In this document: in pieces, positions 56,577 to 64,000 of the stretch
Layout: every line of letters begins with the position of its first letter
How positions within the stretch are numbered: the stretch's first letter is position 1
Assembly (NCBI RefSeq): GCF_002834145.1
Contig: NZ_PHNT01000010.1
Location: 1-64,000 of the forward strand
Length of the DNA stretch: 64,000 bases
Direction: 5' to 3'
Source of the DNA: Roseovarius salinarum
GTDB taxonomy: Bacteria; Pseudomonadota; Alphaproteobacteria; Rhodobacterales; Rhodobacteraceae
Translations under genes and position numbers: made by a program
The notes under the pieces: model-generated
The model's database searches: none
What the model saw: only the letters and a program-made list of their open reading frames with translations
Told to the model about the DNA's origin: nothing

Positions 56577-59500
56577 ATGACGCAGCCGCGCGGTCCGGCG
56601 CCGCGCCGCTGGAGGCGTGGCGGCCTTTTCGTATTGCTCGGCGGTGCCGGCATCGCGCTGGCCGCCGCGGTGGCACTGGTGGCCACGCTGGGGCGGCCCA
56701 TGACAGCCCCCGACTGGGTGCGCGACCACCTGCGCGGGCGTCTGCAATCCGTGCTGCCGGGGCTTTCGGTCGAGGTCGGCGAAGTCGCCGTGGTCATCGA
56801 GGAGGGTTGGCAGCCACGTCTTCTGGCCCGGGACGTTGCCTTGCGCGAGGCGGATGGCGGACGTCGGCTGCTGCGCCTGTCGCAGGTGGAGGGCGCGGTG
56901 GCGGCCTGGCCCTTGCTGCAGGGCCGCCTTCAGCCCGGCGAGATCCGTCTTTCGGGCGCGCACCTGCGCCTGCAGCGCGCCAAGGACGGGCAGGTCGACG
57001 TGGCCCCCGGCGGGGCGGTCGCGCAGGGGCTGGCCGAAGACGCCGCGGGGGCCGACCTGGGGGCATTGATCGCGCGGGTCGAGAGGGTGCTTCAGCAGCC
57101 CCATTTCGCGGCGCTCGACCTGGTGGAAGCGCGCAACCTGACCCTGCGCTACGAGGACCGGCGCGCCGGCCGCGCCTGGACGGTCGACGGCGGACGGATG
57201 GAATTGACGCGCGATGGCGCCAGGGTGCGCCTGCATGGCGATTTCGCGCTGCTTGGCGCACGGGGCTATGCGACGACGCTGCAGATGGATTACGAAAGCC
57301 GCCTGGGCGAGCGTGCCGCGCGCTTCGGCTTCAGCTTCGAGGACATGCCGGCCGGCGACATCGCCGGCCAGTCGCCGGCGCTGGCCTGGCTGGGGGCGCT
57401 GCAGGCGCCGATCTCGGGGGGGCTGCGGGCGTCTGTCGACGAAAGCGGCGCGCTGGGGCCGCTCGAGGCGACGCTGCGGATCGGCGCCGGCGTGCTGCGC
57501 CCCACGCCCGCCACGAAGCCCGTCGCCTTCGACTCGGCCGAAAGCCGGTTCACCTACGACCCGCAAACGCAAAGCATGCATTTCGAGGAGGTCGCGCTCG
57601 AAAGCCCCTGGGTCAGAGCGCGGGCCGAGGGGCGCGCCGTACTGCGGGGCATGGAGGGCGGCTGGCCGGACGAACTGCTGGCGCAGATGAAAGTGTCGCG
57701 TATCCGCGCCAACCCGGACGATCTCTATCCGGCGCCGGTGGCGATCGAGGGGGCGAGCATGGACATGCGCCTGCAGCTCGATCCCTTCGTTCTCACGCTG
57801 GGCGAAATGAGCATTTCTGACCAGGGCGAGCGGCTGGTTCTCGACGGTCGTGTCGAGGCGCGCGAACAGGGCTGGAACCTGGCGCTCGATGGCCGGATGG
57901 GGGGACTCGATCCCGACCGGCTGCTCGACCTCTGGCCGCAGCGGCTGAAGACGAAAACCCGCTCCTGGATCGCCGAGAACGTGCGAGAGGGCCGCCTGGA
58001 GAACATCGAACTGGCCGTGCGGTCGCAACCGAAAAGCCGCCCCGACCTGTTCCTGACCTTCGACTACGCGGATCTGACCACGCGCTTCATGAAGAAGATG
58101 CCCCCCATCACCGGCGGCGCGGGCCACGCCGCCTTGATCAACGGGCGCTTTGTCATCACCGCGCGCGAAGGAGCGGTCACCGCGCCGCAGGGCGGTCGCG
58201 TGGACATCACCGGCACCAGTTTCATCGTGCCCGACGTGCGCATCAAGAAGGGGCCGGCCAAGGTGATGCTGAACACGCGGTCGACGATCACGGCCACGCT
58301 GTCGCTGCTCGATCACGACCCCTTCAATTTCCTGACGAAGGCCGGGCGCCCGGTCACGCTGGCCGACGGGCGCGCCGCGCTGACGGGGCGGCTGGATTTC
58401 ATCCTCAAGCGCAAGATCCAGCCCCGCGAAGTCGCCTTCGACATCGCCGGAACGCTTTCGGATGTGCGCAGCGACAAGCTTGTCGATGGTCGCACCGTCG
58501 CTGCGCCCGAGATCGCGGTGCAGGCCGTCACCGACGAGTTGCGGCTCAGCGGCCGGGGGCGCGTGGGGGCGGTGCCGGTGCAGGCCGAGTGGTCGGCGCC
58601 GCTGCGGCAGGAGGGCGAGCGGCGCAGCACGCTGGAGGGCTGGATCGAGCTTTCGGACCGTTTCGTCGAGGAATTCCGTATCGGGCTGCCGCCCGGCAGC
58701 ATGAAGGGTGCGGGCCGCGGTGATATCCGGCTGGACATGGCGCGTGGCGCGCCGCCCGAATTCACGCTGCGCTCCGATCTTTCCGGCCTTGAGCTCGAGC
58801 TCGAGCCGCTGGGCTGGCGCAAGGCCGCGGGGCGGACCGGCACGCTGGAGGTCGCCGGCCAACTCGGCGATGCGCCCCGCATCGACCGCCTGAGGCTGGA
58901 GGCGCCGGGGCTGGAGGCCACGGGCGGCCGCGTCACGCTGACGCAGGAGGGGCAACTGGAGCGTGCCAGCTTCGAGCGTGTGCAGGCGGGGCGTTGGCTG
59001 GATGCGCCGGTGCAGCTTGTCGGGCGCGGGGCGGGCGCCCCGCCGCAGGTGGTCCTGGACGGCGGCACCGCCGATCTGCGCTATCACACCCTGAACGCGG
59101 CGGGCGGCGAGAGCGGGACATCGCCGGAGGGCAGCGGCTCTCCGGTGACGCTTGCGCTCGACCGGCTGCAGATCTCTGAAAGCATCGCGCTGACCGACAT
59201 GCGCGCCGAGCTCGAAACCGGCGGGGGCCTCGACGGCACCTTCTCGGGGCGCGTCAACGGCGGTGCGCGCGTCGCGGGCCGCGTGGTGCCGCGCACCGGC
59301 CGGAACGCGTTCCGCATCCGGTCGCAGGATGCGGGTGGAGTGTTCGCCGCCTCGGGGCTGCTGCAAAGCGCCGAGGGGGGCAGCATGGAGCTGGTGCTCG
59401 TGCCCGCCGGTGCGCCGGGCAGCTACAACGGTCAACTCGAGGCCGAGGACGTGCGCCTGCGCGATGCCCCGGCGCTGGCCGCGCTTCTCAACGCGCTGAG

Positions 59501-59879
59501 CATCGTGGGTCTGCTGGAACAGATGGTCAGCGGCGAGGGTATCCTGCTGGGCCAGGTGATGGCGCGGTTCGAACTCACGCCCGATCAGCTTCGCCTGCTG
59601 TCGTCCAGCGCCACCGGGCCGTCGCTGGGCATTTCCATGGACGGCTACTATGATATGGGAACGGGGATGATGAACATGCAGGGCGTGTTTTCGCCGCTGT
59701 ATTTCGTCAACGCCATCGGCAGCATCTTCACCCGGCGTGGCGAGGGGCTGGTGGGCTTCAACTACAACCTGACCGGCCCGGCGGAATCGCCGCGGGTCGA
59801 GGTGAACCCGCTTTCCCTCTTTACCCCGGGGATGTTCCGCGAGATGTTCCGCCGCTCGCCACCCCAGCCCACGCAATAG
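56577..59879 (+). CDS. Large AsmA/YhdP-like envelope protein (DUF3971)
   Basis: 1100 residues. Short basic cytosolic N-terminus, membrane anchor near 15-37 (GGLFVLLGGAGIALAAAVALVATL), then repeating beta-rich periplasmic sequence to the end: DUF3971 region in the middle (SRIRANPDDLYPAPVAIEG onward) and an AsmA-like C-terminus (near 960-1095). Members of this class bridge inner and outer membranes and move phospholipids. No ribosome site of strength near the ATG. Precedes queA by 12 nt. Confidence 0.88.
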   Translation: MTQPRGPAPRRWRRGGLFVLLGGAGIALAAAVALVATLGRPMTAPDWVRDHLRGRLQSVLPGLSVEVGEVAVVIEEGWQPRLLARDVALREADGGRRLLRLSQVEGAVAAWPLLQGRLQPGEIRLSGAHLRLQRAKDGQVDVAPGGAVAQGLAEDAAGADLGALIARVERVLQQPHFAALDLVEARNLTLRYEDRRAGRAWTVDGGRMELTRDGARVRLHGDFALLGARGYATTLQMDYESRLGERAARFGFSFEDMPAGDIAGQSPALAWLGALQAPISGGLRASVDESGALGPLEATLRIGAGVLRPTPATKPVAFDSAESRFTYDPQTQSMHFEEVALESPWVRARAEGRAVLRGMEGGWPDELLAQMKVSRIRANPDDLYPAPVAIEGASMDMRLQLDPFVLTLGEMSISDQGERLVLDGRVEAREQGWNLALDGRMGGLDPDRLLDLWPQRLKTKTRSWIAENVREGRLENIELAVRSQPKSRPDLFLTFDYADLTTRFMKKMPPITGGAGHAALINGRFVITAREGAVTAPQGGRVDITGTSFIVPDVRIKKGPAKVMLNTRSTITATLSLLDHDPFNFLTKAGRPVTLADGRAALTGRLDFILKRKIQPREVAFDIAGTLSDVRSDKLVDGRTVAAPEIAVQAVTDELRLSGRGRVGAVPVQAEWSAPLRQEGERRSTLEGWIELSDRFVEEFRIGLPPGSMKGAGRGDIRLDMARGAPPEFTLRSDLSGLELELEPLGWRKAAGRTGTLEVAGQLGDAPRIDRLRLEAPGLEATGGRVTLTQEGQLERASFERVQAGRWLDAPVQLVGRGAGAPPQVVLDGGTADLRYHTLNAAGGESGTSPEGSGSPVTLALDRLQISESIALTDMRAELETGGGLDGTFSGRVNGGARVAGRVVPRTGRNAFRIRSQDAGGVFAASGLLQSAEGGSMELVLVPAGAPGSYNGQLEAEDVRLRDAPALAALLNALSIVGLLEQMVSGEGILLGQVMARFELTPDQLRLLSSSATGPSLGISMDGYYDMGTGMMNMQGVFSPLYFVNAIGSIFTRRGEGLVGFNYNLTGPAESPRVEVNPLSLFTPGMFREMFRRSPPQPTQ

Positions 59880-59891
59880 ACGCACCGGGAA

Positions 59892-60944
59892 ATGAAGCTC
59901 AGCGATTTCGATTTCGATCTGCCGGAGGACCGGATCGCGACGCGGCCCGTTCGCCCGCGCAGCGCCGCGCGGCTTCTCGTGGCCGAGGGCGACACGATCA
60001 CCGACGCGCATGTCGGTGATCTCGTCGACTGGCTGCGTCCGGGCGACCGGCTGGTTCTCAACGATACGCGGGTGATTCCCGCCCGGCTGGACGGGACGCG
60101 CACGCGCGTGGGCGCGCAGGGCGAAAGCCGCGCGCGGATCGAGGTGACGCTTCTGGAGCCCACGGCCGAGGGCGATTGGCGCGCACTGGTCAAGCCGCTG
60201 AAAAAGCTGCGCGACGGCGAGGTGGTGCGCTTCGCCGCGGGGCTGGAGGCCGAGCTTCTGCGCCGCGAGGACGGGCAGGGCGTGCTGCGGTTCAACTGCG
60301 CGGGCGATGATTTCCAGGCCGCGTTGGAGCAGGCCGGCGCGATGCCGTTGCCGCCCTACATCGCGGCACGCCGGGCGGCGGATGCACGGGACGCCACCGA
60401 CTACCAGACCGTCTTTGCCCGCCGCCCCGGCGCCGTCGCCGCGCCCACGGCCTCGCTGCATTTCGACGAGGACCTGCTCACGGCGCTCGAGGCCAGGGGC
60501 GTGCAGTTCACCCATGTCACCCTGCACGTGGGCGCGGGCACCTTCCTGCCGGTGAAGGTGGACGACCCGCGCGAGCATCGCATGCACGCCGAATGGGGCG
60601 AGGTGCGCGAGGCGGCGGCGGCCCAGATGCGCGCCAGCCGTGCCGCCGGCGGGCGCGTCATCCCTGTTGGAACCACGGCGCTGCGGTTGATCGAGACGGC
60701 CGCGCGCGACACCGGCGAGATCGCGGCCTGGAAGGGGGCGACCGATATCTTCATCTACCCCGGGTTCGAGTTCCGCGTGGCCGACGCGTTGATGACGAAT
60801 TTCCATCTGCCGCGTTCGACGCTGATGATGCTGGTCTCGGCCTTCATGGGGACCGAGCGGATCCGGCGGATCTATGCCCACGCGGTCGCGCAGCGGTACA
60901 GGTTCTTTTCCTACGGCGATGCCTCGCTGTTGATCCCGCGCTGA
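59892..60944 (+). CDS. queA: tRNA preQ1(34) S-adenosylmethionine ribosyltransferase-isomerase
   Basis: 350 residues. Transfers and isomerises the ribose of SAM to preQ1 in tRNA, the penultimate step to queuosine. Seen: [38 protein letters not shown] near 55, PLPPYI near 155, HFDEDLL and [15 protein letters not shown] near 207. Full length. Cotranscribed with the AsmA-like gene by spacing. Confidence 0.96.
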   Translation: MKLSDFDFDLPEDRIATRPVRPRSAARLLVAEGDTITDAHVGDLVDWLRPGDRLVLNDTRVIPARLDGTRTRVGAQGESRARIEVTLLEPTAEGDWRALVKPLKKLRDGEVVRFAAGLEAELLRREDGQGVLRFNCAGDDFQAALEQAGAMPLPPYIAARRAADARDATDYQTVFARRPGAVAAPTASLHFDEDLLTALEARGVQFTHVTLHVGAGTFLPVKVDDPREHRMHAEWGEVREAAAAQMRASRAAGGRVIPVGTTALRLIETAARDTGEIAAWKGATDIFIYPGFEFRVADALMTNFHLPRSTLMMLVSAFMGTERIRRIYAHAVAQRYRFFSYGDASLLIPR

Positions 60945-61047
60945 AAACACGGCATCGGGTGGAAAGCGACGCGCGGCATGTCGCGGACGCCGGCGCGGCC
61001 CCGTGCGGCCTGTGCGAAGGTGACACCGCGTACCTCGGGGACGGGCG

Positions 61048-62337
61048 ATGATTCAAGTTCTTTCAGGCGCCTGGGCGCTTCTGTTGGGCATGATGCTGCT
61101 GCAGGTCGGCAACGGCATGCAGTCCACGCTGCTTGGCATCCGCGGCGAACTCGAGGGGTTCTCGGCCTTCGAGATGTCGCTGGTGATGGCCGGGTATTTC
61201 GTGGGGTTCCTGTTCGGATCGCGGATGGCGCCCGAGATGATCCGGCGCGTCGGCCACGTGCGGGTCTTTGCCGCGCTGGCCTCGCTGATCTCGGCGGTGA
61301 TGATCCTTTATCCGGCGCTGCCCGACATCTGGGCCTGGGGCGCGGGGCGCGTGCTGATCGGGTTCTGCTTTTCCGGTGTCTATGTCACCGCCGAAAGCTG
61401 GCTCAACAACGCCGCCACCAACGAAACGCGCGGCAAGGCGCTGTCGCTTTACATGATCGTGCAGATGGTGGGCATCGTGTCGGCGCAGGCGCTGATGCTG
61501 GTGGCGGACCCGGCCGGGTTCATACTGTTCATCATCCCCTCGGTCCTGGTGTCTCTGTCCTTCGCACCGATCCTGCTGTCGATCAGTCCGACCCCGGCCT
61601 ACGGCACGGCCAAGCCGATGTCGCTTGCGCAGATCATGCGCGTGTCTCCGCTGGGCTGCGTGGGCATGTTCCTGCTGGGCGGGGTGTTCTCGGCGCAGTT
61701 CGGCATGGCGCCGGTCTTCGGGGCCGAGGCCGGGCTGAGCGTCGCGCAGATCTCGACCTTCGTGGCGACCTTCTTCGTCGGCGCGGTGGTGTTGCAGTAT
61801 CCCATCGGCTGGCTGTCCGATCGGCTGGACCGCCGCGTGCTGATCCTCGCCACCGCGGTGATCGCGGGGGGTGGTGCGCTGGTGGGGCTGCTGCTGGGCG
61901 GTTTCTTCTGGGCGCTACTGCTGGCCGGATTCATGATCGGCGGGATGTCGAACCCGCTTTACGCGCTGCTGATTGCCTATACCAACGATTTCCTGACGCA
62001 TGACGACATGGCTGCCGCGTCGGGCGGCATGGTGTTCATCAACGGGCTGGGTGCCGTGGCCGGCCCGCTGGTGACGGGCTGGCTGATGGGCATGATCGGA
62101 CCGCGCGGATTCTTCCTGTTCATCGCCGGGCTGATGCTGGCGATGGCGGGCTATGCCGCCTACAGGATGACCCAGCGCGCCGCGCCGGCGCCGGACGAAA
62201 CCGAAAGCTACGCACCTGTCGTGCCCTCGGCATCGCCCGTTTCGGTTGAGCTCGCGCAGGAATATGCAACCTGGGCCGCGCAGGACGATCAGGATGACCC
62301 CGGACCCCGTGACGCAGGGTCAAGCACGGCGGTATAA
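61048..62337 (+). CDS. MFS transporter (YcaD-like)
   Basis: 429 residues, about 12 membrane helices. MFS loop motif GSRMAPEMIRRVGHVRVF near 57 and its repeat GWLSDRLDRRVL near 253; TAESWLNNAATNETRGKALSLYM near 116 is characteristic of the YcaD subgroup. Acidic cytosolic C-terminal tail (DDQDDPGPRDAG). Substrate unknown. Confidence 0.92.
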   Translation: MIQVLSGAWALLLGMMLLQVGNGMQSTLLGIRGELEGFSAFEMSLVMAGYFVGFLFGSRMAPEMIRRVGHVRVFAALASLISAVMILYPALPDIWAWGAGRVLIGFCFSGVYVTAESWLNNAATNETRGKALSLYMIVQMVGIVSAQALMLVADPAGFILFIIPSVLVSLSFAPILLSISPTPAYGTAKPMSLAQIMRVSPLGCVGMFLLGGVFSAQFGMAPVFGAEAGLSVAQISTFVATFFVGAVVLQYPIGWLSDRLDRRVLILATAVIAGGGALVGLLLGGFFWALLLAGFMIGGMSNPLYALLIAYTNDFLTHDDMAAASGGMVFINGLGAVAGPLVTGWLMGMIGPRGFFLFIAGLMLAMAGYAAYRMTQRAAPAPDETESYAPVVPSASPVSVELAQEYATWAAQDDQDDPGPRDAGSSTAV

Positions 62338-62430
62338 TATGTCGTTTTTGAAGCATTTTTTTACTGTTCATGACCGCTCGGATGTAATTAACATTTTTGT
62401 AACCATTAGGCGAAAGGCGAGGAGGTTTCG
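62338..62430 (+). promoter_or_regulatory. AT-rich leader with CtrA-like site before the DUF924 gene
   Basis: Markedly AT-rich compared with the window. Contains TTAA (62388-62391), 7 nt, GTAACCAT (62399-62406), the same layout as the gltX/comEC site, then a GAGGAGG ribosome site. The site ends only 24 nt before the ATG at 62431, so if bound it would lie at or past the promoter -10; repression, or a coincidental match, is possible. Confidence 0.4.
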
Positions 62431-63015
62431 ATGGTTGCGCCCGAGGAGGTGTTGAGGTTCTGGCTCGACGAGGTCGGGCCGAAAGGCTGGTATCAGCCGA
62501 CCGATACACTCGACCAGACGATCCGCGAGCGGTTCGAGGCCGCCTGGCAGGACGCGCGTGAAGGCGCCTACGCCCTCTGGCTGACCTATCCCAGCGGAAC
62601 GCTGGCCTACGTCATCCTGACGGACCAGTTCCCGCGCAACATGTTCCGCGGGCAGGGGCAGGCGTTCGAGACCGATGCCGCGGCCCTGGCCGCCGCCAAG
62701 GCCGCGATCCATCGCGGCTGGGACACGCGCATCGACGAACCGGCGCGCCAGTTCTTCTATCTGCCGCTCATGCACTCGGAAAACCTCTGCGACCAGGAAC
62801 GCTGCGTGCGCCTGATCTGCGAACGGCTGCCCGAGACCGGCGGCGACACCCTGCTGCACGCGCGCGCCCACCGCGAGGTGATCCGCATGTTCGGCCGCTT
62901 CCCCTACCGCAACCCGGCGCTTGACCGGGCGACGACCGACGCCGAGCAGGTCTACGTCGACGGCGGGGGCTACGGTGCAACCGTGCGCAAGCTGCAGCGC
63001 GCCGCCGCCGCCTGA
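62431..63015 (+). CDS. DUF924 family protein
   Basis: 194 residues, GAGGAGG before the ATG. Opens with PEEVLRFWLDEVGPKGWY, followed by the helical DUF924 core: ILTDQFPRNMFRGQGQAFETDAAAL near 67 and FFYLPLMHSENLCDQERCV near 108, then HREVIRMFGRFPYRNPALDR. Predicted TPR-like helical fold. Function unknown; common in Alphaproteobacteria. Confidence 0.9.
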   Translation: MVAPEEVLRFWLDEVGPKGWYQPTDTLDQTIRERFEAAWQDAREGAYALWLTYPSGTLAYVILTDQFPRNMFRGQGQAFETDAAALAAAKAAIHRGWDTRIDEPARQFFYLPLMHSENLCDQERCVRLICERLPETGGDTLLHARAHREVIRMFGRFPYRNPALDRATTDAEQVYVDGGGYGATVRKLQRAAAA

Positions 63016-63101
63016 CCACCGGTCACTCTCGTCGCCGGTTCGATGGGCCGGCGGGCTTGCCGCGCGGCACCGGCCGGGTCGCGTTGTGCCCTTCCCCGGG
63101 A

Positions 63102-63119
63102 TAGTTTAATGTCAAACTA
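63102..63119. promoter_or_regulatory. Inverted repeat upstream of lpdA, MarR-type spacing
   Basis: TAGTTT (63102-63107) and AAACTA (63114-63119) with a 6-bp centre, 21 nt before the lpdA ATG. The layout resembles MarR-family operators; the reader is unknown. Confidence 0.5.
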
Positions 63120-63140
63120 ATTTCGGAATCGGAGGGGCAC

Positions 63141-64000
63141 ATGGCGGCGACAACCTATGACATGATCGTGATCGGGGCCGGGCCCGGCGGCTACGTGGCC
63201 GCGATCCGGGGCGCGCAGCTTGGGCTGAGCGTCGCCGTGGTCGAACGCGAGCACATGGGCGGCATCTGCCTCAACTGGGGGTGCATTCCCACCAAGGCCA
63301 TGCTGCGCTCGGCCGAGGTCTTTCACCTGATGCACCGCGCAAAGGAATTCGGGCTCGAGGCCAGCGGGCTGGATTACGACCTCGACGCGGTGGTCAAGCG
63401 CTCGCGCGACGTGGCCGGGCAGCTCAACAAGGGCGTGGGGCACCTGCTGAAGAAGAACAAGGTCACCGCGATCATGGGCGAGGCCAGGCTGACCGGGCCG
63501 GGCAGGGTCAGCGTCACCACCGAGAAGGACACGCAGGAACTTGAGGCGAAGAACATCGTCGTGGCCACCGGCGCGCGCGCCCGGGAACTGCCGGGGCTGG
63601 AAGCCGACGGCGCCCGCGTCTGGACCTACAAGCATGCGCTCAAGCCGCCGCACATGCCGCAGAAACTCCTGGTCATCGGCTCGGGCGCGATCGGCATCGA
63701 GTTCGCGAGCTTCTACAACACGCTGGGCGCCGAGACGACCGTCGTGGAGGTGGTGGACCGCATACTGCCCGTCGAGGACGAGGAGATCAGCGGCATGGCC
63801 CGCAAGGCCTTCGAGAAGCAGGGCATGACCATCCGCGCGAATTCCACCGTCAAGCAGCTCGACCGCGGCAAGGACAAGGTCACCGCGCATATCGAGTCGG
63901 GCGGCAAGACCGAGACGATCGAGGTCGATACCGTGATCTCCGCCGTCGGCATTACCGCCAACACCGAGGGCCTGGGGCTGGAGGACATGGGCGTCAAGCT
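63141..64000 (+). CDS. lpdA: Dihydrolipoyl dehydrogenase, 3' end outside window
   Basis: About 286 codons visible, GGAGGGG before the ATG; the frame runs off the window end. FAD/NAD flavoprotein (E3) that reoxidises lipoamide in 2-oxoacid dehydrogenase complexes. FAD fold MIVIGAGPGGYVAAIRGAQLG at the start, redox pair Cys43 and Cys48 in GGICLNWGCIPTKAM, and the NAD fold LLVIGSGAIGIEFASFYNTLG near 173. Whether it serves pyruvate or 2-oxoglutarate dehydrogenase cannot be told without the neighbours beyond 64000. Confidence 0.96.
   Translation, partial: MAATTYDMIVIGAGPGGYVAAIRGAQLGLSVAVVEREHMGGICLNWGCIPTKAMLRSAEVFHLMHRAKEFGLEASGLDYDLDAVVKRSRDVAGQLNKGVGHLLKKNKVTAIMGEARLTGPGRVSVTTEKDTQELEAKNIVVATGARARELPGLEADGARVWTYKHALKPPHMPQKLLVIGSGAIGIEFASFYNTLGAETTVVEVVDRILPVEDEEISGMARKAFEKQGMTIRANSTVKQLDRGKDKVTAHIESGGKTETIEVDTVISAVGITANTEGLGLEDMGVK

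Noticed and set aside
56502..60950. 1482-codon open frame on the minus strand
   Set aside because: Antisense to the AsmA-like gene and queA, with the same shadow composition and no recognisable domain.

Overview
The window is a GC-rich chromosomal stretch of a member of the Rhodobacteraceae (Roseobacter/Rhodobacter group, Alphaproteobacteria). The gene content and order support this: argC-ccmE-ccmF-ccmH, gltA-gltX-comEC-lexA, trpGDC-moaC-moeA, a class II ribonucleotide reductase, a LexA box of the alphaproteobacterial GTTC-N7-GTTC type, and a paired GH108 endolysin and holin of the kind used by gene transfer agents. Genes are tightly packed, often with 4-bp ATGA/GTGA overlaps and GTG or TTG starts. 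No rRNA, insertion sequence, integrase, CRISPR array or prophage structural gene was seen; one tRNA (Pro, TGG) is present.

Layout. 1-3.8 kb: a truncated exported protein of unknown family, convergent with a two-gene operon (phosphodiester-glycosidase-like protein and a SUMF1-fold protein). 4.2-8.8 kb, minus strand: purL, a His-rich exported protein, a cupredoxin, bolA, two small membrane proteins and grxD. 8.9-16.7 kb: a PLP ammonia-lyase and M24 peptidase pair, a LysR regulator divergent from a fused indolepyruvate ferredoxin oxidoreductase, and a PlsC-like acyltransferase. 16.7-23.9 kb, plus strand: murI, argC, ccmE, endolysin, holin, ccmF, ccmH and an enoyl-CoA hydratase. 24-33.8 kb: gltA, gltX (minus), comEC (plus), lexA, moeA, moaC, trpC, trpD, trpG (minus). 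33.9-42.7 kb: a YibQ-like protein (plus), then rluE-like, rhodanese, trpE, PpiD-like, aminotransferase, gpt and fabI (minus). 42.9-52.2 kb: pdxH, a double cold-shock protein, DUF192, tRNA-Pro, nrdJ and a taurine-type ABC transporter. 52.4-64 kb: HNH nuclease, bactofilin plus M23 peptidase, DUF455 plus Bcp, an AsmA-like giant, queA, an MFS transporter, DUF924 and the 5' part of lpdA.

Most genes are core metabolism: cytochrome c maturation, tryptophan, molybdenum cofactor, purine, PLP and TCA-cycle entry. The most interesting thread is regulatory. The endolysin/holin pair sits inside the ccm cluster behind a CtrA-like TTAACCAT site. comEC, a DNA-uptake channel, has a CtrA-like TTAA-N7-GTAA site, and lexA with a textbook SOS promoter lies next to it. 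In Rhodobacter capsulatus these three functions (lysis, recipient uptake, LexA) are tied to gene transfer agent release and capture, so this segment may hold the satellite loci of a GTA system whose capsid cluster lies elsewhere. Other notable signals are a probable leaderless ccmF promoter, an FNR-type box before a periplasmic rhodanese, a 38-bp perfect palindrome between a transporter's binding-protein and ATPase genes, and a 35-nt repeat found in two convergent gene junctions.
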